A stretch of DNA of 64,000 bases from Spirochaetales bacterium. Its GTDB lineage: Bacteria; Spirochaetota; Spirochaetia; DSM-2461. Position 1 is the stretch's first letter, and each line of letters starts with the position of its first letter. Position numbers and translations under genes: made by a program. This document shows positions 7,773-16,388 of this stretch, one piece after another. The stretch lies in NCBI GenBank assembly GCA_028533045.1, contig JAQQAP010000008.1, positions 124,001-188,000 of the forward strand. Reading direction: 5' to 3'. Under the pieces are notes generated by a model. That model saw only the letters and a program-made list of their open reading frames with translations. It was not told the origin of the DNA and did no database searches.

Positions 7773-9707
7773 ATGTTATTAAAGAAAATCCTAATCTCCC
7801 TTATCTTTCCCTTGCTCCTGTTCAGCTGTAACATGGGCGATTCCGCCGAGGAATCAACAACTACCGTAAATGACGACGGGTCGCTGACCATCGTTCTCTC
7901 CCTTTCTTCGATCGATACGGACAGCGTAACCTACTCCGTCGACGGGCTGGCTTCGTGCGAGCTCACCGGCTCCACCGACGGAAGCAGCTACGAAGAGCTG
8001 GCCTCGTGGACGGTGGACGATGTGTTTGATTTCATGGCCTTCACCCTGGATCCGGGAACTTGGTCCTTCCTTTTTACCGCCTACGACGCAGAGGGAACGG
8101 CCCTTATGGAAATCGCCTTGGCCGATCAAACCATCAGCGCCAGCGGTTACCTGAGCTTTGACCTGCCCCAACTGGAAACGGGAACGGGCAGCCTGGAATA
8201 CACCCTCTCCTGGCCCTCTTCCGAGGGAATTGTTTCTGCGGAAGTCTCCCTGGACGGAGCTGATGGGGAGTCCCTGACTATTCTGAGCGGCACCGACTAT
8301 GATTCGGTTTGCTATACGAAAGAGGATGCCGACGCGGGCGACAGAGCCTTGAGTTTTTCCCTGAGTTTTGACGGGGAAACGGGCTACTATTCCGATGAAA
8401 TTCTGGTTTTGGACAGTCTGAAGGGAAGTACATCGGTCACTTTAACCGACTATGACGGGTACAGTGCTCCCGCCGCCCCTTCCGATGTAGCCGCAGCCTC
8501 TGTGGAAAACCTGACCGATGAGGATACGGGGACCGTTGGCCTCTCCTGGACGGACAACTCCTCCCTCGAATCGAGCTATGAGATCCAGTACTCCGAAGAC
8601 GGCGTCACCTGGAGCGATCTGGACAGTGCCGATGAAGACAGCACCGCCTACGCTGCCTCTTCCGACCGGGGAAGCAGCCCCACCTATCGGGTTCGGGCGG
8701 TGAATAGCACAGGCAATTCCGATTGGGTCAGTTCGGGGACTGTCGACGTGCCCTACCTGGTAAGCTTTGAAGAGACTTCGGGCATAATTCTGGACAATCA
8801 GGAAGTCCTTTCGGGAGGCTTGGTGACGGAACCGGATTTTTCGGACTATTGCACCGTTTCCCAATGGTATTCCGATAGTGATCTTAGCGTGGAATGGGAC
8901 CTTGACTCCGATGCGGTTACGGAGAGTATGACCCTATACGGGGAGGGAACATGGGAACCCTACGGCGACTTTTCCTATACCATAAGCGGGGGGGAGGTTA
9001 CCATAACGAACTACTCCGGCAGCGACACGGACGTGGAGATTCCCGATGAGATATTTGGCTATCCCGTAAGGGTTCTCGAAAGTGGTGATTATTCTTCTAT
9101 TTTCGAAAACAGTGATACCCTTGTTTCTGTTGCCCTGCCGGAGGGGCTGACCGAGATCGGAGATCATGCTTTTTCTAGCTGTTCGAGCCTTGATTCGCTT
9201 ACCCTGCCGGAGGGGCTGACGGAGATAGGAACTTCTGCTTTTCAAGGCTGTAAGAGCCTGGCTTCCATTGATTTTCCCGAGAGTTTGACGACTTTAGGTT
9301 ATGCTTCATTCTGCAATTGCTCCAGTTTGGAATCGGTCGTTCTGCCCGATAATCTCACGTCCTTTGCTGATAATGTATTTCATGAATGTTTCAGCCTTAC
9401 TTCGGTCAGCTTGCCCGATGGCATTACCGAATTGGGGAGTTGCGTGTTCATGAATTGCACCAGCCTTACCACGTTTACCCTGCCGGACACCCTTAGCTCC
9501 ATAGGAAACGCTTGTTTTTTGAACTGCACCAGTCTCAGCACCGTTATTTGCGAAGCCGCTGCCCCTCCCACCTTGGGTGGCGATTACGTATTCGATGGCA
9601 ACGCCGACGGCCGTATCATCTACGTGCCCGCCGACTCGGTGGACAGTTACCAGGCTGCCGATTACTGGTCTGAGTACGCCGATGATATTGAGGCTATTGT
9701 AGAGTAG
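7773..9707 (+). CDS. BspA-like leucine-rich repeat lipoprotein
   Basis: 644 residues. The signal peptide ends in the lipobox LFSC. The middle region holds beta-sandwich sequence, including a fibronectin type III-like part at roughly residues 230-325 (SWTDNSSLESSYEIQYS...YRVRAVN). The C-terminal third carries at least six LRR_5/BspA-type repeats of about 23 residues (SLTLPEGLTEIGTSAFQGC pattern), as found in spirochaete and Bacteroidota surface adhesins. A surface binding role is inferred from the family only. The SD is agaggtga with ATG at 7773, 26 bases after the FG-GAP gene, so the two are probably co-transcribed. Confidence 0.88.
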   Translation: MLLKKILISLIFPLLLFSCNMGDSAEESTTTVNDDGSLTIVLSLSSIDTDSVTYSVDGLASCELTGSTDGSSYEELASWTVDDVFDFMAFTLDPGTWSFLFTAYDAEGTALMEIALADQTISASGYLSFDLPQLETGTGSLEYTLSWPSSEGIVSAEVSLDGADGESLTILSGTDYDSVCYTKEDADAGDRALSFSLSFDGETGYYSDEILVLDSLKGSTSVTLTDYDGYSAPAAPSDVAAASVENLTDEDTGTVGLSWTDNSSLESSYEIQYSEDGVTWSDLDSADEDSTAYAASSDRGSSPTYRVRAVNSTGNSDWVSSGTVDVPYLVSFEETSGIILDNQEVLSGGLVTEPDFSDYCTVSQWYSDSDLSVEWDLDSDAVTESMTLYGEGTWEPYGDFSYTISGGEVTITNYSGSDTDVEIPDEIFGYPVRVLESGDYSSIFENSDTLVSVALPEGLTEIGDHAFSSCSSLDSLTLPEGLTEIGTSAFQGCKSLASIDFPESLTTLGYASFCNCSSLESVVLPDNLTSFADNVFHECFSLTSVSLPDGITELGSCVFMNCTSLTTFTLPDTLSSIGNACFLNCTSLSTVICEAAAPPTLGGDYVFDGNADGRIIYVPADSVDSYQAADYWSEYADDIEAIVE

Positions 9708-9712
9708 TTTCG

Positions 9713-10042
9713 ATGCTCCATAGCCCCTCTGGACTGATTTACACCATTAAGGGTAACGGGACCCTCTCTATTATCGGTTATAGAGGGGGCTCTCCCCGGC
9801 TTGTCATTCCCGATGAAATTGACGGGTATCCGGTCGTTTCCATCGGGGATTACGCCTTCTCCGAGTGCTCCGGGCTCCGGACTCTTGTTCTGCCCGGGAG
9901 CCTCAGGGATATTGGGGATCACGCATTTGAAAATTGCACGGGACTCATGACAATTACCTTCCCGGAGGAGTTGGATGTTTCCCGGCTTTGGCCAGTTTTC
10001 CGAAGCGCTACATCTCCTTCAGCAAGTTCGAAGAGGTCTTGA
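9713..10042 (+). pseudogene. Truncated BspA-like LRR gene remnant
   Basis: This 109-codon frame starts five bases after the preceding LRR gene, in a different frame. It encodes YTIKGNGTLSI...VIPDEIDGYPVVSIGDYAFSEC-type sequence, clearly homologous to the segment of the upstream protein that leads into its LRRs. It has no signal peptide and no convincing ribosome binding site. After about two LRR units the similarity stops and the frame runs 35 bases into the convergent patatin gene. It looks like a leftover of a duplicated LRR gene cut off at its 3' side. A short functional protein cannot be excluded. Confidence 0.65.
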
Positions 10043-12254
10043 GGCTTAAGTGCAAAAGAAGCCGCCCGTCCTCATTGTAGGCCAGGGCGGTTTCCACTTC
10101 GCCCAGGTTGGTTCGGGCCATAGCCCCCAGGCTGCAACCCCAGTAATTGTGTCCTTCCTTATATTCTTCGTTTACCGCGTTATTCCAGGAGCCGGCGCCA
10201 TTGAAACTTGCCTGCACGTATATTTCATCGCCCAGAGCCAGGGGGAGTGAGGCTATTTGCCGACGCAGGGCGAATCCGGTTAAAGCGACGTTTTCCGCCC
10301 GGATCTCTTGAGGGAAGTAGCCGTAGAGGGGGAGCGAATTTCCCAGGCTGGGATACTCCATCAGGTCCATTTCCCCTATTATCAAACTGTGACTTTCCAC
10401 CCAGAATCGTCCGACCCATTTCTCCTGTTTACCGGGAGAGAGATAAAAGTCCAGAGCAGTTTTACTTTGCCCTATGGGAGCTTCCTGATTGTTCGATGAT
10501 ATTTCAAGATAGGTTTCCCCTTTGACTCCATTTTGTGGGGCGATAAGGCGATCCAAGGTGTCCGCTGCGAGCATAACCCGGGCCCCTCCCTGTATCCAGC
10601 TCTGGTTATCATAAAAGCGGGAGCCGTAGCGATAACTGGTGTAGTTGTAGTCGGTAAAGGCTCCCAGGGCAATTTCGAACCGACTGAAAAGGGAATGTTT
10701 GAGGGCTATGTTTGCCCCCGTTTCGTTGAAGCCGTAGAGGGATTCTACCGAATCGGAGTTATAGAAATACCGGGGATACTGGAAATAGTAGGCCTGGGTG
10801 CTTATTTGGGTATTTCCGCTGCCGGGAAAGTAGTCGTACAGGAGTTGGAAGTCGGAGAAGGCGGAAAGGCTAAAGTCGAAGGTGAGCCGGTGGTTCTGCG
10901 TTTTTCCGGCACTGTGAGTAAAGGCGCCGTTGAAGTAGAGCGATGAGAGGGATGAGTCACCGGTTGTCAGCTCTATTCCTGCGCTGGCGCTCACGATTTT
11001 TTCCGGATCCCGTATGGACGGGGCGTCGATGCTCAGGATGTATTCCCCTTTTTCCGTTTCCGTAAGATGGTACCAGACATGGGTAAAATTGCCCCGATCG
11101 TAGTAGGGGTAGAGGGTTTCCCGGATTTGGGACGCCCTTTTGAGTGTGGATAATTCCTCAGTGAGGCCTTCTTCCAGCATGATTTGGCAAAGGGAATCGC
11201 CGGAGGTGTTGGCATGGATCTCTCCAATGACAAATTCCGGGTCCCTATCCTCTCTTGTCTGGGGAGGTTGTTTATCTCCCTGGAGGGCCGCCAGTTCACG
11301 GATCTCCCTTCTCATCGCTTGCGCTGCGGAATAGCCTCTTTCCAGGAGTTCAGGCCCGTCTTCAAAGTCGGCCATGGTAAAGCCGCTTACATCGGGATCG
11401 ATTATCAGGTCGGAGAGGGCAATGTTTTCCTCGGTTTTCTGGTTCCTTCGGATATGGTCGGCCTGAATTCCCAGATCGGTGAGGGAGCTGATCTCCTCCT
11501 CACTGGTCTTGAGGGTAACCAGAGGGACGGTTATTATGATGTCCGCTCCCATGTCACGGGCCACATTGGCGGGGAGGTTGTCCGACCATCCTCCGTCTAT
11601 AAGGTGCCTTCCCTGGTACTCGACCGGAGAAAAGGCCCCCGGTACGGCCATGGAGGCCCGAATGGTTGTTTTTAGATCACCCTGATCAAAAACTACCCGT
11701 TCCCCCGTAATAAGGTCTGTGGCTACGGCGCGAAATCGGCGGGGCAGTTCGTCAAAGTCCAATTCTTCCGGATAGGCCTGGAAGAGTCGGTCCAGCAGCT
11801 CCACCACGTGTTGGGCGTGGGAAATCCCCAGGTCGCTTATGCGCAGTTTTTCCAGAATGGGAAGGGACAGGTAGTAGCGGGACTGCCTCTCTTTTTGTTC
11901 GTAACTCATGAAACGTCTTTCCGGATTATCGTAGAAGATCTCCTTCCAGTTCGTATCAACCACGAGAGATTCCAGTTCATCCGCTGTATAGCCTACGCTG
12001 TAGAGGCCTCCCACTATGCTTCCGATGCTGGTTCCTACGATTATATCAGGCTGAATCCCCTCTTCTTCAAGAACCTTGATGACTCCCACATGGGCGAATC
12101 CCAGGGCGCCTCCCCCGGCCAGTACCAGGGCGATAACCGGGTCTTTTTCCGGTGAAGTGGTTGGGGCTATCCCTTCTTGTGCGGCCAGTTGGCCTGCAAA
12201 AAAGAGAAGACAAAGGGTTGTGAGAACTTTTAAATACCTATTTACCTGGAACAT
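10008..12254 (-). CDS. Patatin-like phospholipase with POTRA and outer-membrane barrel (PlpD type, type Vd secretion)
   Basis: 748 residues. Signal peptide (1-25), patatin domain, POTRA-like domain (about 330-405) and a long C-terminal region rich in alternating beta strands, resembling the Omp85-family barrel. Catalytic features are visible: oxyanion loop GGGALG (47-52), GTSIG with Ser76 and DGG with Asp220, the Ser-Asp dyad of patatins. The length matches PlpD-type proteins (about 730 residues), whose barrel exports or displays their own lipase domain. The last residues (LLKEM) lack the usual terminal aromatic. A TTTACA-17-TACACT promoter ends just before the ATG, and no SD is seen. Confidence 0.9.
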   Translation of the reverse strand: MFQVNRYLKVLTTLCLLFFAGQLAAQEGIAPTTSPEKDPVIALVLAGGGALGFAHVGVIKVLEEEGIQPDIIVGTSIGSIVGGLYSVGYTADELESLVVDTNWKEIFYDNPERRFMSYEQKERQSRYYLSLPILEKLRISDLGISHAQHVVELLDRLFQAYPEELDFDELPRRFRAVATDLITGERVVFDQGDLKTTIRASMAVPGAFSPVEYQGRHLIDGGWSDNLPANVARDMGADIIITVPLVTLKTSEEEISSLTDLGIQADHIRRNQKTEENIALSDLIIDPDVSGFTMADFEDGPELLERGYSAAQAMRREIRELAALQGDKQPPQTREDRDPEFVIGEIHANTSGDSLCQIMLEEGLTEELSTLKRASQIRETLYPYYDRGNFTHVWYHLTETEKGEYILSIDAPSIRDPEKIVSASAGIELTTGDSSLSSLYFNGAFTHSAGKTQNHRLTFDFSLSAFSDFQLLYDYFPGSGNTQISTQAYYFQYPRYFYNSDSVESLYGFNETGANIALKHSLFSRFEIALGAFTDYNYTSYRYGSRFYDNQSWIQGGARVMLAADTLDRLIAPQNGVKGETYLEISSNNQEAPIGQSKTALDFYLSPGKQEKWVGRFWVESHSLIIGEMDLMEYPSLGNSLPLYGYFPQEIRAENVALTGFALRRQIASLPLALGDEIYVQASFNGAGSWNNAVNEEYKEGHNYWGCSLGAMARTNLGEVETALAYNEDGRLLLHLSLKTSSNLLKEM

Positions 12255-12262
12255 ATGCAGAA

Positions 12263-12291
12263 AGTGTAGTGCTTTCTTTTTCTGCTGTAAA
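12263..12291 (-). promoter_or_regulatory. Sigma70-type promoter of the patatin gene, ending at the start codon
   Basis: Read on the minus strand: TTTACA (12291-12286), 17 bases, TACACT (12268-12263). The expected transcription start is near 12256, two bases before ATG 12254, so the message would be nearly leaderless. No purine-rich SD precedes the ATG. Confidence 0.5.
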
Positions 12292-12408
12292 CTGTTTCTC
12301 CCGTTTTATTGGTGAATAAATCTCTGTCGGCCCTTTGTCACTTGAATGTCAGGTCCCTGTCCTGTCATTATGGAGGTAAGAGATTTATCTTCTGATGAGG
12401 AGGCGGAT

Positions 12409-12879
12409 ATGCTAATCGTAAGAAAATTAAGGCTGCAGCGGGGCTGGTCCCAGGCGGAATTGGCCGAGTTCAGCGGATTAAGTGTCCGGACCATCCAGCG
12501 TATCGAAAAGGGTGAGAAGCCGGGCTTGGAAAGTCTCAAATCCCTGGCCGCCGTATTCGACCTCGAAGTAGGCGATTTTCAGGAGGAAAATGTTATGATG
12601 GGAAATTACGGAGTTTCATCGGAAGAAAAACGGGCTATGAAGTATGTGGAAAAGCTTAAGGGCTTCTACCGGCATCTTTTTATTTACATTCTGGTTGTGG
12701 CGGGGCAGTTCGCCATAAATTTTGCCACCAATCCCGATTATATCTGGGCTAAGTGGACCGCCCTGGGCTGGGGAATCGGTGTTATGATCCACGGCCTTAA
12801 TGCTTTTGAAGTCTTTAAAGTCTTTGGTCCCGACTGGGAGAAAAGGCAGGTGGAGAAACGTTTGGGAAGGAAATTGTAA
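12409..12879 (+). CDS. XRE-family HTH regulator with 2TM domain
   Basis: 156 residues. The N-terminal ~60 form a Cro/C1-type helix-turn-helix (LRLQRGWSQAELAEFSGLS, then TIQRIEKGEKP). After a linker come about 80 residues of 2TM-domain type with two hydrophobic helices (HLFIYILVVAGQFAINF and WTALGWGIGVMIHGL). Membrane tethering of a DNA-binding protein is inferred. The start is set at ATG 12409 because gaggagg lies five bases upstream; the frame could extend back to 12346 but without a better site. It is divergent from the patatin gene, and the target genes are unknown. Confidence 0.85.
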   Translation: MLIVRKLRLQRGWSQAELAEFSGLSVRTIQRIEKGEKPGLESLKSLAAVFDLEVGDFQEENVMMGNYGVSSEEKRAMKYVEKLKGFYRHLFIYILVVAGQFAINFATNPDYIWAKWTALGWGIGVMIHGLNAFEVFKVFGPDWEKRQVEKRLGRKL

Positions 12880-12886
12880 ACAATCC

Positions 12887-12915
12887 TTTACCTGGTGATT
12901 CCCATGGACTATAAT
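12887..12915 (+). promoter_or_regulatory. Sigma70-type promoter of the antiporter gene
   Basis: TTTACC (12887-12892), 17-base spacer, perfect TATAAT (12910-12915). The predicted start (about 12922) is two bases before ATG 12924 and no SD is present. Near-leaderless translation is therefore likely. Confidence 0.7.
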
Positions 12916-12923
12916 AGTGGTAG

Positions 12924-14165
12924 ATGCACGGTTTTGCTAGCGAATTTCACCATCTATGGGAATACCTTCACCACCACCCCCTCTTTGCCGCCGGGATTAT
13001 CCTGATTGCCGGGTACTATCTGGGGCGGCTGGCGGGCTTTGTTAAACTGCCTGAGATTACCGGATACATCATTGCCGGGCTCATCATCGGTAAATCCTTT
13101 TTAAATGTTGTGCCCCATGAGGCGGAAGAGTCGCTGGGTGTATTTACCCAAATCGCACTGGGGCTGATTGCTTTGACAATCGGAGGGGAGTTTTCCCTTT
13201 CCAAGTTAAAGCGTTTGGGGAAGGACGTGGCGGTTATTACGCTGGTGCAGCTTTTGGCCACCTTTGGAGCGGTCTCTTTGGGGCTTTTTCTCCTTAGGCT
13301 GCCCTTGCCGGTGGCTCTTCTTGCCGGGGCGATTGCTTCTGCTACGGCTCCGGCTGCCACGGTTCACATCGTTCAGACCCTTAAGGCTCACGGTACTTTT
13401 GTAGATATTCTTTACGGTGTGGTGGCCCTGGATGATGCGGGTTGTGTGATTCTTTTTAGCATAATCTTTTCCTTTGCCGGTTCTATGCTGGGTATTGCCG
13501 GAGAAGGGCATGGAGCCCTTGGGGCGATTTTTCACATCCTTTTGGAGATTGGCATTGGGGCTGTAGCGGGATACATGATTCACCGTGCCACCTGTCAGAG
13601 AAAAAGCAATAACGAGATCCTTATTATCACTCTGGGGTTCTTTTTTACCTATACGGTCTTTGTTATGGGTTTGGGGATGTCTCCTCTTTTAACGAATATG
13701 GCCGCAGGAACCGTATTGATTAATTTCTCTCCCCGTAACCATCGAATATTCAAGGCTCTTCAGCCGCTTACCCCGCCCCTGTATGCCCTTTTCTTTGTTC
13801 TGGCCGGGATGGAGCTGGAGCCGAGTCAGTTTTTGAATCCCACTATTCTTTTGCTAGGTACGGCCTATATTCTGTTTAGGGCCGCCGGAAAGTATGGCGG
13901 GGTATACGGGGGATGCGCCCTGGTTAAAACGGAAAAGAGGATAAAAACCTATCTGGGGTTTTGTATGCTTCCCCAGGCGGGAGTGGCTATTGGGCTCATG
14001 GACATTGTTTCCGGAATCCATCTGGGAGACGGAGCCGCCCCGGAAGTGTCCGCTGCTCTGGCTGCCTTGAACAGCGTTATTCTTATGTCCGTTTTCGTAA
14101 ATGAAATCATGGGGCCGCCCCTGTCCAAATTCGCTCTTATCCGGGGCAATAACATGGAGGAATAG
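12924..14165 (+). CDS. CPA2-family monovalent cation:proton antiporter
   Basis: 413 residues, almost entirely transmembrane (about 12 helices). It has the Na/H-exchanger fold features of the KefB/NapA group, including PEITGYIIAGLIIGKS near the N-terminus and a FGAVSLGLFLLRL...ATAPAATVHIVQ stretch in the core. No Rossmann (RCK/TrkA-N) domain is attached at the C-terminus, unlike KefB/KefC. It would exchange Na+ or K+ for H+ at the inner membrane; the exact ion cannot be read. The stop codon abuts the start of the EIIA/PII-like gene, so the two are translationally coupled, and the second protein is a likely cytosolic regulator. Confidence 0.88.
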   Translation: MHGFASEFHHLWEYLHHHPLFAAGIILIAGYYLGRLAGFVKLPEITGYIIAGLIIGKSFLNVVPHEAEESLGVFTQIALGLIALTIGGEFSLSKLKRLGKDVAVITLVQLLATFGAVSLGLFLLRLPLPVALLAGAIASATAPAATVHIVQTLKAHGTFVDILYGVVALDDAGCVILFSIIFSFAGSMLGIAGEGHGALGAIFHILLEIGIGAVAGYMIHRATCQRKSNNEILIITLGFFFTYTVFVMGLGMSPLLTNMAAGTVLINFSPRNHRIFKALQPLTPPLYALFFVLAGMELEPSQFLNPTILLLGTAYILFRAAGKYGGVYGGCALVKTEKRIKTYLGFCMLPQAGVAIGLMDIVSGIHLGDGAAPEVSAALAALNSVILMSVFVNEIMGPPLSKFALIRGNNMEE

Positions 14166-14993
14166 ATGGAACTGGATAAAATGTTTCACCCCGATTGCTG
14201 TAAGGCAAATATCGAGACCTCAAATAAAACGGAAACCCTTGAGTTTCTGGCCGACCTGGCCCTTAAACACCCTGCCGCCGCCCATGTGGATAACTTTGAG
14301 CTTTTGAGAAAGCTTATGGAGCGGGAGGAGAAGGGCTCAACCGGAATAGGAAGCCAGCTGGCCATTCCCCACGGGGAAATCCCCGGATTGGAGAGTTTTG
14401 TCGTTGTTATGGCTACCCATGCCAAAGGGGTGGATTACGACTCCATTGACGGCAAGAAGGCACGGCTCTTTTTCATGATCCTTGCCCCTCCCGGGGAAGC
14501 TGCAGAACATCTGAAAATTTTGGCTACCATTAGCCGGACCCTCTCTCTGCCGGGGGTAAAACCGGAAATATTGGCTGCTCCCACAGAAACGGCTCTCTTT
14601 GAAGGTTTCATGGCCCATCTCCACCCCGATCAATCGGCAAAGCCAAAAGCCAAGGAGGAGATGCAGCTTCTGACTCTGGTGCTCTTTGATCTGGACTTGA
14701 TTTACGATGTATTGGAGATGTTTCTCCAGGAGGGAATCGAGGGAGCCAATGTGACCGAATCCTACGGAATGGGGGAGTATATTTCCAATGTGCCTCTTTT
14801 TGCCGGGTTTCTGGGCTTCATGAATGACAGAACCAATAGGAGCAAGACCATTCAGGTTCTAATTCCCAAGTCCAAGGTCGACGCGGTTGTGGAAGGGATT
14901 GAATCTCTCACGGGGGATTTGGATAAGAAGCAGGGGGCCGCTCTCTTTGTCACACCTGTCCTACTATGGAAGGGCTCTATGAAGATGATGTGA
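14166..14993 (+). CDS. EIIA (fructose/nitrogen PTS type) fused to a PII-like domain
   Basis: 275 residues. Residues about 1-150 are a PTS EIIA type-2 domain with the phospho-acceptor His69 in the AIPHGE motif. Residues about 165-275 have the secondary structure and landmarks of the PII superfamily: LLTLVLFDLDLIYDVLEMFLQEGIEG-like beta-alpha start, NVTESYGMG, a VDAVVEGIESL helix and a LFVTPV strand. No EIIB or EIIC genes are nearby. It follows the antiporter without a gap (SD ggagg inside the antiporter end), so a job in gating the antiporter by phosphorylation state and/or a nucleotide ligand is inferred. The PII part is my call from pattern, not from a search. Confidence 0.75.
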   Translation: MELDKMFHPDCCKANIETSNKTETLEFLADLALKHPAAAHVDNFELLRKLMEREEKGSTGIGSQLAIPHGEIPGLESFVVVMATHAKGVDYDSIDGKKARLFFMILAPPGEAAEHLKILATISRTLSLPGVKPEILAAPTETALFEGFMAHLHPDQSAKPKAKEEMQLLTLVLFDLDLIYDVLEMFLQEGIEGANVTESYGMGEYISNVPLFAGFLGFMNDRTNRSKTIQVLIPKSKVDAVVEGIESLTGDLDKKQGAALFVTPVLLWKGSMKMM

Positions 14994-15004
14994 AGATTCT
15001 TCAC
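14990..15004. repeat. Perfect palindrome GTGAAGATTCTTCAC
   Basis: A 15-base palindrome (7-base arms, central T) overlaps the stop codon of the EIIA-PII gene. A second half-site, aatcttcac, lies at 15027-15035, inside the spacer of the promoter of the GLUG lipoprotein gene. It could be an operator. There is no T-run, so it is not a terminator. Confidence 0.45.
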
Positions 15005-15020
15005 GTAAAACACGAAAACC

Positions 15021-15048
15021 TTGAATAATCTTCACAATGTGATATAAT
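15021..15048 (+). promoter_or_regulatory. Sigma70-type promoter of the GLUG lipoprotein gene
   Basis: TTGAAT (15021-15026), 16-base spacer, perfect TATAAT (15043-15048). The gene starts at 15090, giving a leader of about 35 bases with aagga as ribosome binding site. Confidence 0.7.
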
Positions 15049-15089
15049 CCTGATAGCTGACTATTCAGTCTTTAAGGATTATTTACTAA

Positions 15090-16175
15090 ATGTCAATGCG
15101 TAAATTACCGGCGGGAATCTTGTCCCTTGCCCTGTTTTTTTCTATTTCATCATGTGATATGGCCTCCGAATCGACTTCCGATAGTTCTGAATCGGGAACG
15201 GAATCTTCTCCCTATACTATTTCTTCTGCGGAAGAGCTGGATGCTGTTCGCGGCGGCGTGGAAGGTTATGAAGATTGGGGTTTGGATGATTATTACACTC
15301 TTACCAATGATATTGATTTAAGCTCTTACGATTGGGAGCCTATCGGCAGTGCCTCCTTTCCCTTCAGCGGCGGTTTTGACGGAGCCGGTTACTCCATTAG
15401 TAATTTGACCGTCGATATATCCACTAGTTCGGCAGGGCTTTTTGCGTCTATTTCAGGCACTGTGGAAGATTTATTTATTGAAGGGGCAAATGTATCGGGC
15501 CGGCAGAATGTTGGTATTTTATCGGGATGGTCCTATGGCGAAATAAGCGATTGTGCTGTTTCGGGAACGGTCATATCCACCTACGGGGGGAATGTGGGCG
15601 GTCTGGTCGGCTCCAACTATGGAACCCTTAGCGACTCCTATGCCGAGGCGGACATTACGTCACAGGCCGATTCCGGTGAAGGGTATGGCTCCGGCTCGGG
15701 AGAAAATGTCGGGGGGCTGGTCGGATATAATTCCGGAGCACTTAACGAGTGTTATGCCACGGGAAAAGTAACTGCCTATGATGATTATGCCGGAGGGTTT
15801 GTCGGTTACCATGATGAGGGTTCCCTTTTCGATAGCTATGCCACGGGGGAAGTGAGCAGCTCAGAAGACCACGTCGGTGGTTTTGCCGGATACAATGACG
15901 AGGGAAGTTTGAGCAGCTGCTACTCTTTGGGGGCAGTGGGTTCAACGAATAGCTCCGCTGTCTATGTCCATGGTTTTGCGGGCGACTCTGCCAGTTCCGA
16001 TGGCTTTGAGAGCTGTTACTATAATGAAGCACTGGCAGGATTCGACGACGATTATGCAGAAGATGTGGACCTGGATGTGATGTCCAGCTTTGAAGGGTTC
16101 GACTTTGATTCCACCTGGTCCATTAGCAGTTCTGTAAATGGCGGTACCCCCTATCTTCTCAATTTGGTGCCCTGA
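15090..16175 (+). CDS. GLUG-motif surface lipoprotein
   Basis: 361 residues. The signal peptide ends in a lipobox-like SISSC and is followed by a Ser/Glu-rich linker. A domain of the DIDLSSYDWEPIG type precedes about five GLUG repeats (GGLVGxNxGxLxDSYAxGxVxS pattern, roughly residues 140-310). GLUG proteins are exported or surface proteins, some bearing peptidase or adhesin domains; none of those is visible here. ATG 15090 is chosen because aagga lies 11 bases upstream (ATG 15096 is an alternative). It has its own promoter. Binding partner unknown. Confidence 0.85.
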   Translation: MSMRKLPAGILSLALFFSISSCDMASESTSDSSESGTESSPYTISSAEELDAVRGGVEGYEDWGLDDYYTLTNDIDLSSYDWEPIGSASFPFSGGFDGAGYSISNLTVDISTSSAGLFASISGTVEDLFIEGANVSGRQNVGILSGWSYGEISDCAVSGTVISTYGGNVGGLVGSNYGTLSDSYAEADITSQADSGEGYGSGSGENVGGLVGYNSGALNECYATGKVTAYDDYAGGFVGYHDEGSLFDSYATGEVSSSEDHVGGFAGYNDEGSLSSCYSLGAVGSTNSSAVYVHGFAGDSASSDGFESCYYNEALAGFDDDYAEDVDLDVMSSFEGFDFDSTWSISSSVNGGTPYLLNLVP

Positions 16176-16388
16176 GGCTGCCGGTTCTTTAATTATTGCG
16201 TTTTTAACAACTTTTCTAATTTACGAAAGTGGAGAAGTTACATAAATGTAAAATGCATAAATCTATATTATCTAATTAAATAATTAATATTATCAATTTT
16301 ACATTATCTATTGCCGAAAAAAATAGTAAGACACATAAACTCAACAAAATGAAATGTTCTCGGGAAAAGAGAAAAGTCAGGAGAGTAC

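Noticed and set aside
10050-12155. Several long plus-strand open frames opposite the patatin gene
   Set aside because: They are shadows of the minus-strand coding sequence and have no protein features or ribosome binding sites.
12346-12408. Extended N-terminus of the XRE regulator
   Set aside because: ATG 12409 has gaggagg at five bases and begins directly at the HTH domain; the extension has no supporting site.
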